Counted from the first letter of the stretch, positions 1-9,181 are shown. The stretch: 64,000 bases of DNA from Microbacterium enclense (GCA_038182865.1 CP116226.1:1302001-1366000), one strand, 5' to 3'. Notes: generated by a model from the letters alone, not told the origin. Made by a program: numbers and translations.

Positions 1-1005
1 GACTTCACCAACCCCGAGGCCACGGCGTGGTACCAGTCGCACGTGCGAAAGCTCATCGCGCAGGGCGTGGACTGCTTCAAGACCGACTTCGGCGAGCGGA
101 TCCCCACCGACGTCGTCTGGCACGACGGCACCGATCCCGAGCGCATGCACAACCTCTACGCGCAGCTCTACAACGCGGCCGTGCACGAGGTGCTCGTCTC
201 CGAGCGGGGTGTCGGAGAGGCCGTGCTCTTCGCGCGGTCGGCGACCGCGGGAGGGCAGACCATGCCCGTGCACTGGGGCGGCGACAACTCCTCGACCTTC
301 ACGTCGATGGCCGAGACGCTTCGGGGCGGCCTGTCGCTCGCGTGGAGCGGCTTCGCGTTCTGGAGTCACGACATCGGCGGCTTCGAGGGCACGCCCGACC
401 CGGCGGTGTTCAAGCGCTGGATCGCCTACGGGATGCTGTCGTCGCACAGCCGCTTCCACGGCTCCGACTCGTACCGGGTGCCGTGGGCGTTCGACGACGA
501 GGCGGTCGACGTGGCGCGGTCGTTCTCGCGGCTCAAGCTGCGGCTCATGCCCTACCTCTACGCGGCGGCGCGCGAGGCGAGCGTGACGGGCGTTCCCGTG
601 ATGCGGCCGATGGCTCTGGAGTTCCCCGACGACCCCGCGACCGCCTACCTCGACCGCCAGTACATGCTCGGCCCCGACCTTCTCGTCGCGCCCGTTTTCT
701 CGGCATCCGGTGATGTGTCGGTCTACCTGCCGTCTGGGGAGTGGACCCATCTGCTGTCCGGCGAGCGCGTGACCGGCGGCGGCTGGCGTCGCGAGAAGCA
801 CGGCTTCGACTCGCTGCCGCTGTACGTGCGGCCGGGGGCGGTGCTCCCGTGGGGCGCTCGCGACGACCGCCCCGACTACGACTACCTCGACGGGCTGCGG
901 CTGCGGGTCTTCCCCGGCGGCGAGGGGATCGCCGAGGTGACGGTCACGACGCCGGAGGGGCGGAGCGAGACGTTCCGCGTGGACCGAGGGGACGTGACGG
1001 AGTAG
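1..1005 (+). CDS. yicI: Alpha-xylosidase, glycoside hydrolase family 31 (5' end outside window)
   Basis: This is the C-terminal 334 residues of a GH31 enzyme; the frame is open to the first base, so the start lies upstream. The block KTDFGERIPTDVVWHDG carries the catalytic nucleophile Asp, and the downstream WGGDNSSTF carries the likely acid/base Asp. Both match the YicI branch, which releases xylose from alpha-xylosides in the cytoplasm. The segment SGFAFWSHDIGGFEG is also typical of GH31. Beta-rich C-terminal domains follow and the gene ends in TAG. Another alpha-glycosidase of the same family cannot be excluded without the N-terminus. The gene is probably the last of a sugar-use operon lying outside the window. 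Confidence 0.88.
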   Translation, partial: DFTNPEATAWYQSHVRKLIAQGVDCFKTDFGERIPTDVVWHDGTDPERMHNLYAQLYNAAVHEVLVSERGVGEAVLFARSATAGGQTMPVHWGGDNSSTFTSMAETLRGGLSLAWSGFAFWSHDIGGFEGTPDPAVFKRWIAYGMLSSHSRFHGSDSYRVPWAFDDEAVDVARSFSRLKLRLMPYLYAAAREASVTGVPVMRPMALEFPDDPATAYLDRQYMLGPDLLVAPVFSASGDVSVYLPSGEWTHLLSGERVTGGGWRREKHGFDSLPLYVRPGAVLPWGARDDRPDYDYLDGLRLRVFPGGEGIAEVTVTTPEGRSETFRVDRGDVTE

Positions 1006-1042
1006 GTCGGGGCCCGCGGAGGGGTCGGGGCGTTGGAGGGGG

Positions 1043-1082
1043 CTGAGCTCGTCGAAGCTCCCGGCCCCTTCGACAGGCTCAG
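1043..1082. repeat. Dispersed inverted repeat, CTGAGC-GTCGAAG family (copy 1)
   Basis: The left arm CTGAGCTCGTCGAAG and the right arm CTTCGACAGGCTCAG pair with two mismatches around a short GC-rich loop. It lies between the GH31 gene and the convergent flavin reductase gene, so it could act as a bidirectional terminator. Related copies lie near 43.46 kb and 62.32 kb. The rest of the 1006-1207 gap shows nothing else recognisable. Confidence 0.7.
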
Positions 1083-1207
1083 GGACCTGAGTGCGGGCGC
1101 GCGGTTTCGTCGTGACCGAGGGAGGGCCGGGGAAGAGGGGAGGAGGGATGCCGCGGCCCCGGTCCTCCCGGAACGTCCTCCGCTCGCGCCGGCGACCCCG
1201 CCCAGTG

Positions 1208-1930
1208 TCACGCCCCGCCGAAACGCTCCGTCCGCACCCGCAGGGGCGGGTGGCCGGCGGCGACGACCGCGTCGGCGGTGGCCTCGACGAAAGCCGTCGG
1301 CCCGCAGATGAAGATGAGCGGACGATCCTCGGGCGGGATCGTCAGGGCTTCGAGGTCGGTCTGCGTGACGCGGCCCGCGGTGCGCACCGATCCGGCGGGA
1401 GCGAGGCGCGTATGGATCCAGTCGGTGCGGATGCCGGCGGCCCCGAGCCGCAGGATCTCATCGGCGTACATGGCATCCGGTGCCGAACGTACCGAGTACA
1501 GCAACCGGAAGGGCTGGGCGGTGCCTGCGGCCGCGCGCGCCCGGGCGATCGAGAGCAGCGGCACGATGCCCGAGCCGCCGGCGATGAGCTGCACGGGGGA
1601 GGGATCGCTCTCGCGCCAGACGAAGTACTGGCCCAGCGGACCCTTCACTTCGAGGAAGTCGCCGGGGCGTACCTCCTCGACGAGGTAGGGCGAGACCTCG
1701 CCGTCTTCGACCTCGTCGACGGCGAGCTCGACGCGCTCGCCGGGACCGAAGTTCGCGATCGAGTAGGACCGTTCCGCCTGGTAACCGTCCTCGGCCGTGA
1801 GGCGGATGTCGAGGTGCTGCCCGGGCAGGCTCCCGGTCCAGCCCGGCACATCGAGCACGAGCGAGCGGGCGTGCGAGGTGAGCGGCGCGACCGACTCGAC
1901 GTGCGCCGGCAGCCAGGGCGTCGCCGTCAC
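1208..1930 (-). CDS. FAD-dependent ferredoxin/flavin reductase-like oxidoreductase
   Basis: 240 residues with the ferredoxin-NADP reductase fold. An FAD-binding barrel comes first, with RSYS at about residues 54-57. The NAD(P)-binding half has GGSGIVPLLS and ends with the ICGP signature. There is no iron-sulfur domain. The GTG start overlaps the TGA of the upstream molybdopterin oxidoreductase gene (GTGA), so the two are probably translationally coupled and may form one electron-transfer pair, this protein passing electrons from NAD(P)H to the molybdenum subunit. The reading frame is open further upstream, but the coupled GTG is where homology starts. The physiological substrate is unknown. 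Confidence 0.82.
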   Translation of the reverse strand: MTATPWLPAHVESVAPLTSHARSLVLDVPGWTGSLPGQHLDIRLTAEDGYQAERSYSIANFGPGERVELAVDEVEDGEVSPYLVEEVRPGDFLEVKGPLGQYFVWRESDPSPVQLIAGGSGIVPLLSIARARAAAGTAQPFRLLYSVRSAPDAMYADEILRLGAAGIRTDWIHTRLAPAGSVRTAGRVTQTDLEALTIPPEDRPLIFICGPTAFVEATADAVVAAGHPPLRVRTERFGGA

Positions 1931-2520
1931 CAGTACCGCTCTTCGCGCCACGGATCGCCGTGCATGTTGTACCCGTTCTGCTCCCAGAAGCCGGGTTCGT
2001 CGCGCGCCTGCAGGACGAGTCCGCGCACCCATTTGGCGCTCTTCCAGAAGTAGAGGTGCGGGACGAGAAGTCGCGCAGGTCCCCCGTGTTCGGGCGCGAG
2101 CGGCTTCCCGTCGAACTCGAAGACGACCCACGCCTTGCCGCCCATGAGGTCTTTCACGGGCACGTTCGTCGTGTAGCCGCCGTACGAGTGCGCCATCACC
2201 GAGGGGGCCGCGCTGTCGACGTCGGCCAGCAGCGTGTCGACCGAGACGCCGCGCCACGATGTGCCGAACTTCGACCACCGGGTCACGCAGTGGATGTCGG
2301 TGTGCACGTCCTCGATCGGCAGGGCGTGGATCTCGTCCCACGTCCACGTCGTCGTCGCGCCCGTCTCGGTGCGGATGGCGAACTGCCAGTCCTCGGTCCG
2401 GATGCGCGGGGTCGGACCCGCGGAGAGAACCGGGAAGTCCTCGGTCAGGTACTGCCCCGGGGGAAGGTGCGGATTCGCTTCGCGTCGACGCGCTCCAAAA
2501 CCCCTGCTGAACTCGGCCAT
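1927..2520 (-). CDS. Sulfite oxidase-like molybdopterin-dependent oxidoreductase
   Basis: 197 residues matching the single-domain oxidoreductase molybdopterin-binding (SUOX) fold. Cys78 in HCVTRW is the expected molybdenum ligand, and the RW and GGYTTNVP elements are typical of the fold. No Tat or Sec signal peptide is visible, so it is probably cytoplasmic, unlike periplasmic MsrP. No haem or dimerisation domain is present. It is first in a two-gene unit with the flavin reductase (GTGA overlap). Substrate (sulfite, sulfoxide or other) cannot be told from sequence. The 87-base gap upstream to the next gene shows no clear element. Confidence 0.82.
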   Translation of the reverse strand: MAEFSRGFGARRREANPHLPPGQYLTEDFPVLSAGPTPRIRTEDWQFAIRTETGATTTWTWDEIHALPIEDVHTDIHCVTRWSKFGTSWRGVSVDTLLADVDSAAPSVMAHSYGGYTTNVPVKDLMGGKAWVVFEFDGKPLAPEHGGPARLLVPHLYFWKSAKWVRGLVLQARDEPGFWEQNGYNMHGDPWREERYW

Positions 2521-2607
2521 GACGCCTCCCTGGCCCGACCTTACTCGCCGGTGCGCGGCGAGTGAATCGACGATGACGTGGCGGCAGGCCCGCGCGATCG
2601 TGGCGGA

Positions 2608-3387
2608 TCAGCCCTTCGGAACCTCGATGTCGACCGGTTCGCCCCAGGCGGTGAACTGCTGCAGCGACGTGGCCTGCACGCCGCCGAAGGTACCGGTGGC
2701 CTGCGTGCCCACGACGCGGTGCCCTTCGCCGAGCCACACGATCATCTCGGTGATCTCGACGCCGCCGGCCGAGAACGGGGCATCGGCCTGCAGGCGCCAC
2801 GCCCGCACGTCGGTGCCGTCGGGGAGGGCCACCGTGTCTTGGCCGGTCTGGACCGTCCACGACGGGGAGGAGGAGAGAAGGGATGCCGCGGCCGAGGGGT
2901 CGGCGAAGGCGCGGTACGACTGTCCGATGGTCGAGGCGATGACCGCGCGATAGTCGTCGCTCGACGCGTCGGCCTTCACCCACGCACCGTCGAACGTGAC
3001 CCATGCCTCCGTGGGTGTGAGGACGAAGTCGTTCGTCCCCTCGGGACCCGTGACCGAGCCCGAGGTCGCCGGGGCGTCGCCGTAGACGAAGTCCGCCTCG
3101 CCGGTCAGATCGGCGGACTGCAGGTGAAGGTGGCCGCTGCCCTCGGCGCGCGAGAAGGCGATCACGCAGGCCGCCAGGTCGTCGCCGGTGACCGTGGCGT
3201 CGGCGATGAGGTCGACGTCGTCGCACTCGCGGGGCGAGGCGACCACGGTGCCCCCGGTCGGGGTCGGCGACGCCGGGGCCGCCACGGTCTCCGTGCCCTG
3301 CGGTGCCGGATCGGCCGCCGAGGTGCACGCGGTGAGGAGCGCCAGGGCGCTCACGGTGAGTGCGAGGGTCTTCGTCGTTCGCCGCAT
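2608..3387 (-). CDS. Putative lipoprotein, possible LppX/LprG-like fold
   Basis: 259 residues beginning with a lipoprotein signal: basic MRRTTK, a hydrophobic run, then the lipobox LLTAC. A Thr/Pro/Ala-rich linker follows, then a beta-rich domain of about 190 residues. The pattern of conserved Trp, Phe and Gly is reminiscent of LppX_LprAFG lipid carriers, but this is a weak impression, not a firm assignment. The start chosen is the ATG seven bases after the -10-like hexamer TAGAGT (3395-3400, minus strand), giving a leaderless message; an upstream ATG in frame would lengthen the signal unusually. The protein is probably anchored on the outer face of the membrane. Confidence 0.72.
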   Translation of the reverse strand: MRRTTKTLALTVSALALLTACTSAADPAPQGTETVAAPASPTPTGGTVVASPRECDDVDLIADATVTGDDLAACVIAFSRAEGSGHLHLQSADLTGEADFVYGDAPATSGSVTGPEGTNDFVLTPTEAWVTFDGAWVKADASSDDYRAVIASTIGQSYRAFADPSAAASLLSSSPSWTVQTGQDTVALPDGTDVRAWRLQADAPFSAGGVEITEMIVWLGEGHRVVGTQATGTFGGVQATSLQQFTAWGEPVDIEVPKG

Positions 3388-3412
3388 GGCATCCACTCTA
3401 GGAAAGTCCCGC

Positions 3413-6310
3413 TCACTCCACCCGGCGGACCGCGCGTCGCGGCGGACGCGCCACGAGCAGCACTCCGACGAGCGACGCGGCGACCACAACGACCGCGAGC
3501 AGGCCCTGCAGGTCCCACAGCGGGATCGTCTGCAGCCACGAGCCGGGACTCCCGGCGAACCGCGACCACGCCACCACGTACGAGCCCATCGCGAGTCCCG
3601 CGCCGAGCCCGAGCGGTACCCCCAAGAGGAGGATCAGCGACCCCTGTGCGAGGGCGACCCGACGCAGGAACCGCGGGGTCGCGCCGACGGCGTACATCGT
3701 CGTCGCGTCGCGTCGGGCCTGGGTGCGCGCGAGCAGCAGAGACACCGTGGTCGCCACGACCGCGAGGGCGGCCAAGGCCAGGATCGGTGCGAGGCCGGCG
3801 GCATCGCCCCACGGGTCCACATTCTGCGGGGTCGCCATGGTGACGAGCGACGTGTGGGTGGTGACGATCTCGCGAGCGCGGTCCAGCTCGCCCGCGGTGA
3901 GCGGTCGCGAGGTCAGCACGTACTCGCCCACGAAGTCGAACTCGGTGAGCCCGAGAGCGCGGGCCGTCTCAGGCGAGACCGTGAGCGGCGGAGCGAACCC
4001 GCGCAGGAAGGCGCCGGGAACGGGCGTGATCGATGACGCGCCCTCTTCCCCGGGGAACATGTCGGCCCCGACCGCGAGCCGCACCTCCCCGTCGCCGCTG
4101 AGTCTCGTCGCGTCGTTGACGATCGCCCCGCCTGCCTCCAGCACATCGGCGGCGGCGTCTGCCCCGGCGATCCCCGAGGCGCGTACGGCGTCCGCCGACA
4201 GGACGTAGGTGTTCGTGCCGCCCATCCACGCGACGCTCATGCTCGGCGAGTAGCCGTCGACCGCGTCGCGGCAGGTCACGGTCTCGTCGGGGTCGAGCAT
4301 CGCGGGCGCGTCCGGGGCGAGGCCGGCCGGGCAGGTCTTCTCGGGCGCGGGGAGCGCTTCGAGGTGCCGCGAGCCGTCGAGCGCGGTGGTCTCGATGGGA
4401 AGGGTGCCGGTGACGGGGATATCCTCCGCGAGGGCGCGGGCGGCGTCGGCGAACACGAGGCGATCGAACGCGGGCGAGACCGACACGAAGGTGCCCAGGA
4501 CGAGATGGCCGGCGCCGACCATCTGCCCCGTGGAGTCGCGGTTGTTCTGCGTTCCCGACCCCGTCACGACGAGCAGCGCGGATGCCGCGAGAACCGCGAC
4601 CAGCACGCCCGCGGCCGCGGGGACCACACGCGTCGGGTGATCGAGACCGTCGCGCACGGCCATCCGCAGCGCGAGGGGTGCGCGCCCCGCGGCGCGGCCG
4701 GCGACGGAGAGAAGGGCCCGGATGCCGAGGACGAGCGCGCTCGCCCCCACGACGACGGTCGCGGCGACCAGCAGGGCCGCCGAGGGGTCGGTCTGGCCGG
4801 GGGCACGGTACTCGGCGGGAAGCTGAGCGAGGGCATCTCGGAATGCTCCGGCCCGCGCGAAGGCGCCCCACCCGGCGATGACGGCGAGTACCGCGAGGAC
4901 CACGGGAAGAACCGCTCGCGTGATGATGCGTGCACGGCCGGGCGCTGTGGGCGCGGCGAGTCGGTCCCTGACCGCGTCGACCGGTTGGAGGCGGGACGCC
5001 CGGCGGGCGGGACCCAGGGTGGCGACGAGTCCGATCACGACGGCGATGGCGACGCCCGCGAGCGGCGCCCACACCGGGAACCGCGTCCACATGTCCGCGC
5101 CGGGGTAGGCCGCTGCGACGAGCAGCGCGCCGCCCGCGATTCCGAGCCCGACGCCCACGATGCCGCCACCGGCACCGACGAGACCGCCCTGCAGGAGGAT
5201 CGTGCGCCGCAGATCCCGCGGGGTGGCCCCGGCGACGGCCGCGAGGCCGAGCATCCGGCGGGACTCGTCCGCTGCCACCGCGAACGCGGGGGTCACCAGG
5301 CCCAGGACGAGCAGCGCTCCGACGAACGCCACGAGGATCGTCACCGCCGCGCGCTCGATGAGCGCCTTGGCATCCGTCTCGACGGGGTAGAGCGCACTCG
5401 CCGGCGGGTAGTTCTCGAGCACGTCGCGCGAGACGGCGAACGTCTGCAGGGCGTTGAGCGCTTGCGCGTTGGCCCAGGTGACCGGCGCATCGCCCACGAC
5501 GAGCCAGCGCCCATCGATTCCGACGGGGTCGGCTGCGACCAGGCGCGACATCCATCCCTCGGGAGCCCATGCCGTCTGCTCGGCGCCGGGCGCGATGCCG
5601 CTCACGCGATACCCGCGCTGCACGTTCTGGACGACCTCGCCGAGGCGGCCCTCCCCGGTGCTCCCGTACCACCCCGACCACGGCGGGGCCACGAGAGACA
5701 CGTCGTCGCCGACGCTGAGGCCCAGACGCTCGGCGAACGCCCGTGAGACGACCGCTTCGGTGTCATCGATCGGCATCCGCCCCTCGTCGAGCGCCGGGAT
5801 CAGGATGCCGAGCCCCTCGGCATCCGCTTCGATCAGGCGCCCGGTCGACAGCGTCGAGACGTCGATGTCGGCCGCCGCCACGTCGGCCCCGGCGGCGCTC
5901 TCGACGCCGGGGGCGAGGTTCAGCCCCGTCGTCGCGATGAGTTCGAGCGAACGCCAGAACGGAATGAGGTGGTCGCTCGTCGGGAGTGCCCGCGCGAGCT
6001 CGTCGGCCGTCGGGGGTTCTGTCTCGAGGTCGCCGTTCCAGGGGCCGGGTGCTCCTTCGGGGAGCTGGGGGAACGGCGGCGCCTCGCGCGTGAGCGTGGT
6101 CGCGGTGAGAACGGCTTGTGCGTCCGACGGGATGCTCGCGAGAGCCTGGTCGCGCGACGGCGTCGGAGCCTGCTGGACGGCTGCCCACGCCACGAGCGCG
6201 GCGATCGGCAGAGCGATCAGCAGGCATGACAGCACGGTGCGAAGCGCGTGCGCGCGGGTGTCGCGGAGGGCGAGCCGCAGGGTGGGTCGCCACGAGGGGA
6301 TGCCGCGCAT
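3413..6310 (-). CDS. FtsX-type ABC transporter permease, large two-domain form
   Basis: 965-residue membrane protein of the MacB/FtsX superfamily. One N-terminal transmembrane segment (about residues 20-45) is followed by a large extracytoplasmic domain. A first block of three helices lies near residues 300-450, then comes a second FtsX-like unit with its own extracytoplasmic domain and three C-terminal helices. The start ATG shares one base with the TGA of the ATPase gene (TGATG), so the pair is co-translated. Together with the ATPase and the PadR gene it forms a three-gene operon. Such exporters often handle antimicrobial peptides, lipids or lipoproteins; the substrate here is unknown. Confidence 0.85.
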   Translation of the reverse strand: MRGIPSWRPTLRLALRDTRAHALRTVLSCLLIALPIAALVAWAAVQQAPTPSRDQALASIPSDAQAVLTATTLTREAPPFPQLPEGAPGPWNGDLETEPPTADELARALPTSDHLIPFWRSLELIATTGLNLAPGVESAAGADVAAADIDVSTLSTGRLIEADAEGLGILIPALDEGRMPIDDTEAVVSRAFAERLGLSVGDDVSLVAPPWSGWYGSTGEGRLGEVVQNVQRGYRVSGIAPGAEQTAWAPEGWMSRLVAADPVGIDGRWLVVGDAPVTWANAQALNALQTFAVSRDVLENYPPASALYPVETDAKALIERAAVTILVAFVGALLVLGLVTPAFAVAADESRRMLGLAAVAGATPRDLRRTILLQGGLVGAGGGIVGVGLGIAGGALLVAAAYPGADMWTRFPVWAPLAGVAIAVVIGLVATLGPARRASRLQPVDAVRDRLAAPTAPGRARIITRAVLPVVLAVLAVIAGWGAFARAGAFRDALAQLPAEYRAPGQTDPSAALLVAATVVVGASALVLGIRALLSVAGRAAGRAPLALRMAVRDGLDHPTRVVPAAAGVLVAVLAASALLVVTGSGTQNNRDSTGQMVGAGHLVLGTFVSVSPAFDRLVFADAARALAEDIPVTGTLPIETTALDGSRHLEALPAPEKTCPAGLAPDAPAMLDPDETVTCRDAVDGYSPSMSVAWMGGTNTYVLSADAVRASGIAGADAAADVLEAGGAIVNDATRLSGDGEVRLAVGADMFPGEEGASSITPVPGAFLRGFAPPLTVSPETARALGLTEFDFVGEYVLTSRPLTAGELDRAREIVTTHTSLVTMATPQNVDPWGDAAGLAPILALAALAVVATTVSLLLARTQARRDATTMYAVGATPRFLRRVALAQGSLILLLGVPLGLGAGLAMGSYVVAWSRFAGSPGSWLQTIPLWDLQGLLAVVVVAASLVGVLLVARPPRRAVRRVE

Positions 6311-7035
6311 CACACGACTCCGGATGCCTCGGCGAGCAGCGCGTCGGGATCGCTGGGTCCCGTCTGGTCGACGATGCGTCCGTCGCGCAGGAAGATCGTC
6401 CGGTCGGCCCACGCGGCGAATCGCGGTTCGTGCGTGACCATGAGCACGGCCGCCCCTCGATCGGCGCGGTCGCGCAGCACCTCCAGAACGGCGGTGCCCG
6501 TGGCCGAGTCGAGTGCACCGGTCGGTTCGTCGGCGAGCACGAGTCGGCGCGCTCCGACGAGGGCACGGGCGATCGCCACGCGTTGGGCCTGTCCGCCCGA
6601 GAGCTCATCGGGGCGGCGGTCCGCCACATCGGTCAGCCCCGTATCGGCGAGGACCTCGAGCGCGGCCCGGCGCGCGCGGCGTGCGGAGTGGCCGTCGAGC
6701 TCGAGGGGGAACGCGACGTTCTCGGCGGCGGTGAGGGAGGGGAGGAGGTTGAAATCCTGGAACACGTAGCCGACGCTCCGACGGCGAAGAAGCGCGAGCT
6801 TGGTCGCGTCGAGGCCGCCGATGTCGGTGCCTTCGAGGAGCACCTGACCCGACGTCGGTCGGTCGAGGCCTCCGGCGAGGTGGAGCAGCGTCGACTTGCC
6901 CGAGCCGGACGGCCCCATGACGGCGACGAACTCCCGCGGGCGGACGACCAGATCGGCGTGGTGCAGGGCGGTGACTTCGCGGACTCCCTCGCCGTGCACG
7001 CGTGTGGCGCCGCGCAGCTCGAGGACGGCGGTCAT
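6310..7035 (-). CDS. ABC transporter ATP-binding protein (MacB/LolD type)
   Basis: 241 residues with Walker A GPSGSGKST, signature LSGGQAQR and Walker B followed by DEPTGALDS, the last being typical of ATPases that power FtsX-type permeases. The start codon overlaps the stop of the PadR gene (ATGA) and the stop overlaps the permease start (TGATG). It should hydrolyse ATP at the inner face of the membrane and drive the permease encoded next. Confidence 0.93.
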   Translation of the reverse strand: MTAVLELRGATRVHGEGVREVTALHHADLVVRPREFVAVMGPSGSGKSTLLHLAGGLDRPTSGQVLLEGTDIGGLDATKLALLRRRSVGYVFQDFNLLPSLTAAENVAFPLELDGHSARRARRAALEVLADTGLTDVADRRPDELSGGQAQRVAIARALVGARRLVLADEPTGALDSATGTAVLEVLRDRADRGAAVLMVTHEPRFAAWADRTIFLRDGRIVDQTGPSDPDALLAEASGVV

Positions 7036-7613
7036 CGCGCGCTCCGCTCGCGAGGTGCGACCGGGGCGGTGCGGGACGCGCGGGGAGTGGCATCCGGGAT
7101 CCGGCGACGCGCGGCGGTCTCTTCGACGTCGTCGAGCCAGCGCAGCTCGGCCTCGGTGAGGAAGATGTGGTTGTCGAGGACGAGGCGGCCGGCGATGTCG
7201 TCGGCGTCGAGCCCGCGGCGCAAGCGGGTGAGGTCGTGGAGCGTGCGATGGGTGGCGGCGCGCTGCTTCTGTACGAGGTCTTGCACGTCGAGGTCGCCGA
7301 GGGCCACCGCGAGGGCGAACTTGATGACGAGCTCGTCACGACCGCGCTGGGCCGGCGAGACGGGGTCGGCCCACCACGCCTGAAGTTCTCGCATGCCCTC
7401 ATCTGTCAGGTGCCAGGGGCGCTGGACGTCGTCGTCGTCCTGTTCATCGCGGACGACGAGGCCGTCTCGCTGAAGACGCTGGAGGGTGGACGAGACCTGG
7501 CCGATGTTCAGGGGCCATGAGTTGCTCGTGGTGTCGTCGAAGTCCTTTCGCAGCTGATACGTCGTCGAGGGCTGGCGCGAGAGCAGGGCCAGCAGGGCGA
7601 ACTTCACCGACAT
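7032..7613 (-). CDS. PadR family transcriptional regulator
   Basis: 193 residues. The N-terminal winged helix starts MSVKFALLALLSRQPSTTYQLRK, the usual PadR opening, and contains LQRLQRDGLVV, the wing-side helix. A C-terminal helical dimerisation region follows, as in the larger PadR subfamily. It is the first gene of the operon with the ABC ATPase and permease, and just upstream are two near-identical palindromes that could be its own operators. PadR proteins commonly repress adjacent exporter genes until a ligand binds; that role here is inferred from position. Confidence 0.88.
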   Translation of the reverse strand: MSVKFALLALLSRQPSTTYQLRKDFDDTTSNSWPLNIGQVSSTLQRLQRDGLVVRDEQDDDDVQRPWHLTDEGMRELQAWWADPVSPAQRGRDELVIKFALAVALGDLDVQDLVQKQRAATHRTLHDLTRLRRGLDADDIAGRLVLDNHIFLTEAELRWLDDVEETAARRRIPDATPRASRTAPVAPRERSAR

Positions 7614-7626
7614 CGAAACCTCCGGG

Positions 7627-7667
7627 GTTACTGAGTAACTGCGACCCTACGGGGTTACTCGGTAACC
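7627..7667. promoter_or_regulatory. Two palindromic operator candidates upstream of the PadR-ABC operon
   Basis: Two copies of a GTTAC-GTAAC palindrome lie 14-54 bases before the PadR start: GTTACTGAGTAAC at 7627-7639 and GGTTACTCGGTAACC at 7653-7667. Their centres are about 27 bases apart, roughly two and a half helix turns. The position just ahead of the first gene of the operon fits autoregulation by PadR. No other copy was seen in the window apart from the differently spaced sites at 11.7 kb. Confidence 0.6.
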
Positions 7668-7861
7668 GTCAAACGACGTGGCCCTCATAGAGCGGTGCCC
7701 GTCAAGCCCCACGCCTCTCAGGGATCTCTTCACCCGGGAGGTGTACCGTCTCACCCGGTCTGCGCGACTTCACGTGCTCAGGTCGACTCCAACGGCGGTG
7801 TCGTCACCGGGTGGTGCGTTCGCGCTCGGAAACGACACGGGAGGCGATCACCATCAGCACC

Positions 7862-9016
7862 ATGACGGTCCCCGTCTCCCCTCCCGTCGCCGCGGCTCCC
7901 GGGCCGCTCGACAAGGTTCGCAACCTCCCCTCCCTGACCGGACTGCGCTGGGCGACGGCGCTGCTCATCTTCGGTCACCACCTCATGGCGGTCGAGTACT
8001 TCGGCGGAACCGCGGGTGTCATCTGGGGCACCCTCTTCGAGGCCGGCAAGACCGGGGTGACGCTGTTCTTCATCCTCTCCGGCTTCGTGCTCGCGTGGGG
8101 GTACAAGCCGCAGCAGAGCGCCCGGTCGTTCTGGTGGCACCGCGTCGCGCGGATCTACCCCCTGCACCTCGTGGGTGTCGGACTCGCCCTCGTCGCTGCC
8201 GCGACCCTCGTGCCCGAGATCAGGACCGACGGCACCGCGCCGCTCGTGGCCAACGTCTTCCTCGTCAACGGGTGGGTTCCCGACTGGTGGCAGGCGGGCA
8301 ACCCCGCGAGCTGGTCGCTCGTGTGCGAGGCGTTCTTCTACCTCACCTTCCCGTTCCTCATCCGTCCGCTCGCCCGCGCGTCGAATCGGGCGCTCGCCGT
8401 GGTGGTCGTGGCATCCCTCACCCTCGCCGCCTTCGCGCCGCAGATCGCGTCGATGTCTCCCGTGCCGCTATCGGCGGCATCGACGCCGTTGCTGCGGATG
8501 CCCGAGTTCGTGCTGGGCGTCACCCTCGCGTTGCTCATGAAGAGCGGCTCGTGGATGCCGATGAAGCTGCGCTGGACGGTCCCCCTGGCCGCGGCGGGAT
8601 ACGCGCTGTCGGAGGCGCCGACCCTGCCCGGCACCGACATTCACCCGGGACTGGCGGCGACCGTCGGCTTCTACGCCCTGCTCGTCGCGTCTCTCGCGAA
8701 CGCCGACGCCCGCGCGAACTCCACCTTCCTCGCGCGGCCGCTCTGGCAGGAGCTGGGACGCGTGTCGTTCGCGTTCTACCTCGTGCACCTCCTCGTGATC
8801 GCGGCGGTGTCATCGGCATGGCCCGATGGGCACCCGCAGTTGCCGTGGCGCCAGGCTGTGCTGCTCGCGTTCGCGGCGTTCGGCATCGCCCTCACCCTGG
8901 CGTGGGTGATCCACAAGGCCGTCGAGATTCCGGCACAGCGGTGGCTCCTGCGGTACGACCGGTCACGCGCCGCGGTGCGACCCGCGCCCTTGATGGGCGC
9001 CACGGCTCGCAGCTAG
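7862..9016 (+). CDS. Acyltransferase family 3 membrane protein (O-acyltransferase)
   Basis: 384 residues with about ten hydrophobic segments. Near the N-terminus it has PSLTGLRWATALLIFGHH, the LxGLR...H motif of acyltransferase-3 enzymes that transfer acetyl or other acyl groups to cell-surface glycans, lipids or antibiotics. A later WSLVCEAFFY element is also typical. There is no extra SGNH domain. The chosen ATG has a GGGAGG 17 bases upstream, which is far for a ribosome-binding site; a GTG at 7811 is possible but would add a non-conserved tail. It is transcribed away from the PadR gene. The acceptor substrate is unknown. Confidence 0.85.
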   Translation: MTVPVSPPVAAAPGPLDKVRNLPSLTGLRWATALLIFGHHLMAVEYFGGTAGVIWGTLFEAGKTGVTLFFILSGFVLAWGYKPQQSARSFWWHRVARIYPLHLVGVGLALVAAATLVPEIRTDGTAPLVANVFLVNGWVPDWWQAGNPASWSLVCEAFFYLTFPFLIRPLARASNRALAVVVVASLTLAAFAPQIASMSPVPLSAASTPLLRMPEFVLGVTLALLMKSGSWMPMKLRWTVPLAAAGYALSEAPTLPGTDIHPGLAATVGFYALLVASLANADARANSTFLARPLWQELGRVSFAFYLVHLLVIAAVSSAWPDGHPQLPWRQAVLLAFAAFGIALTLAWVIHKAVEIPAQRWLLRYDRSRAAVRPAPLMGATARS

Positions 9017-9025
9017 GCTCGCCGG

Positions 9026-9181
9026 ATGTTCTCGGCTGTCGGCGGTGTCCACCTGTTCATCCTGCTCACGTGGGTCCTCGCGATCGCCGTCATCGGGGCG
9101 GTCGCCTACGTCGTCGTGCGCCTGGCCGTGCTGAGTGCTCTCAAGGCGCACACGCGGTGGGTCGACGGCGGCAAGCCGTAG
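9026..9181 (+). CDS. Small single-span membrane protein
   Basis: A 51-residue protein starting MFSAVGGVHLF. One hydrophobic segment (about residues 9-35) is followed by a short basic tail ending WVDGGKP. A -10-like TAGGCT lies at 9014-9019, six bases before the ATG, which indicates a leaderless transcript. It begins ten bases after the acyltransferase stop. Function is unknown. Confidence 0.6.
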   Translation: MFSAVGGVHLFILLTWVLAIAVIGAVAYVVVRLAVLSALKAHTRWVDGGKP

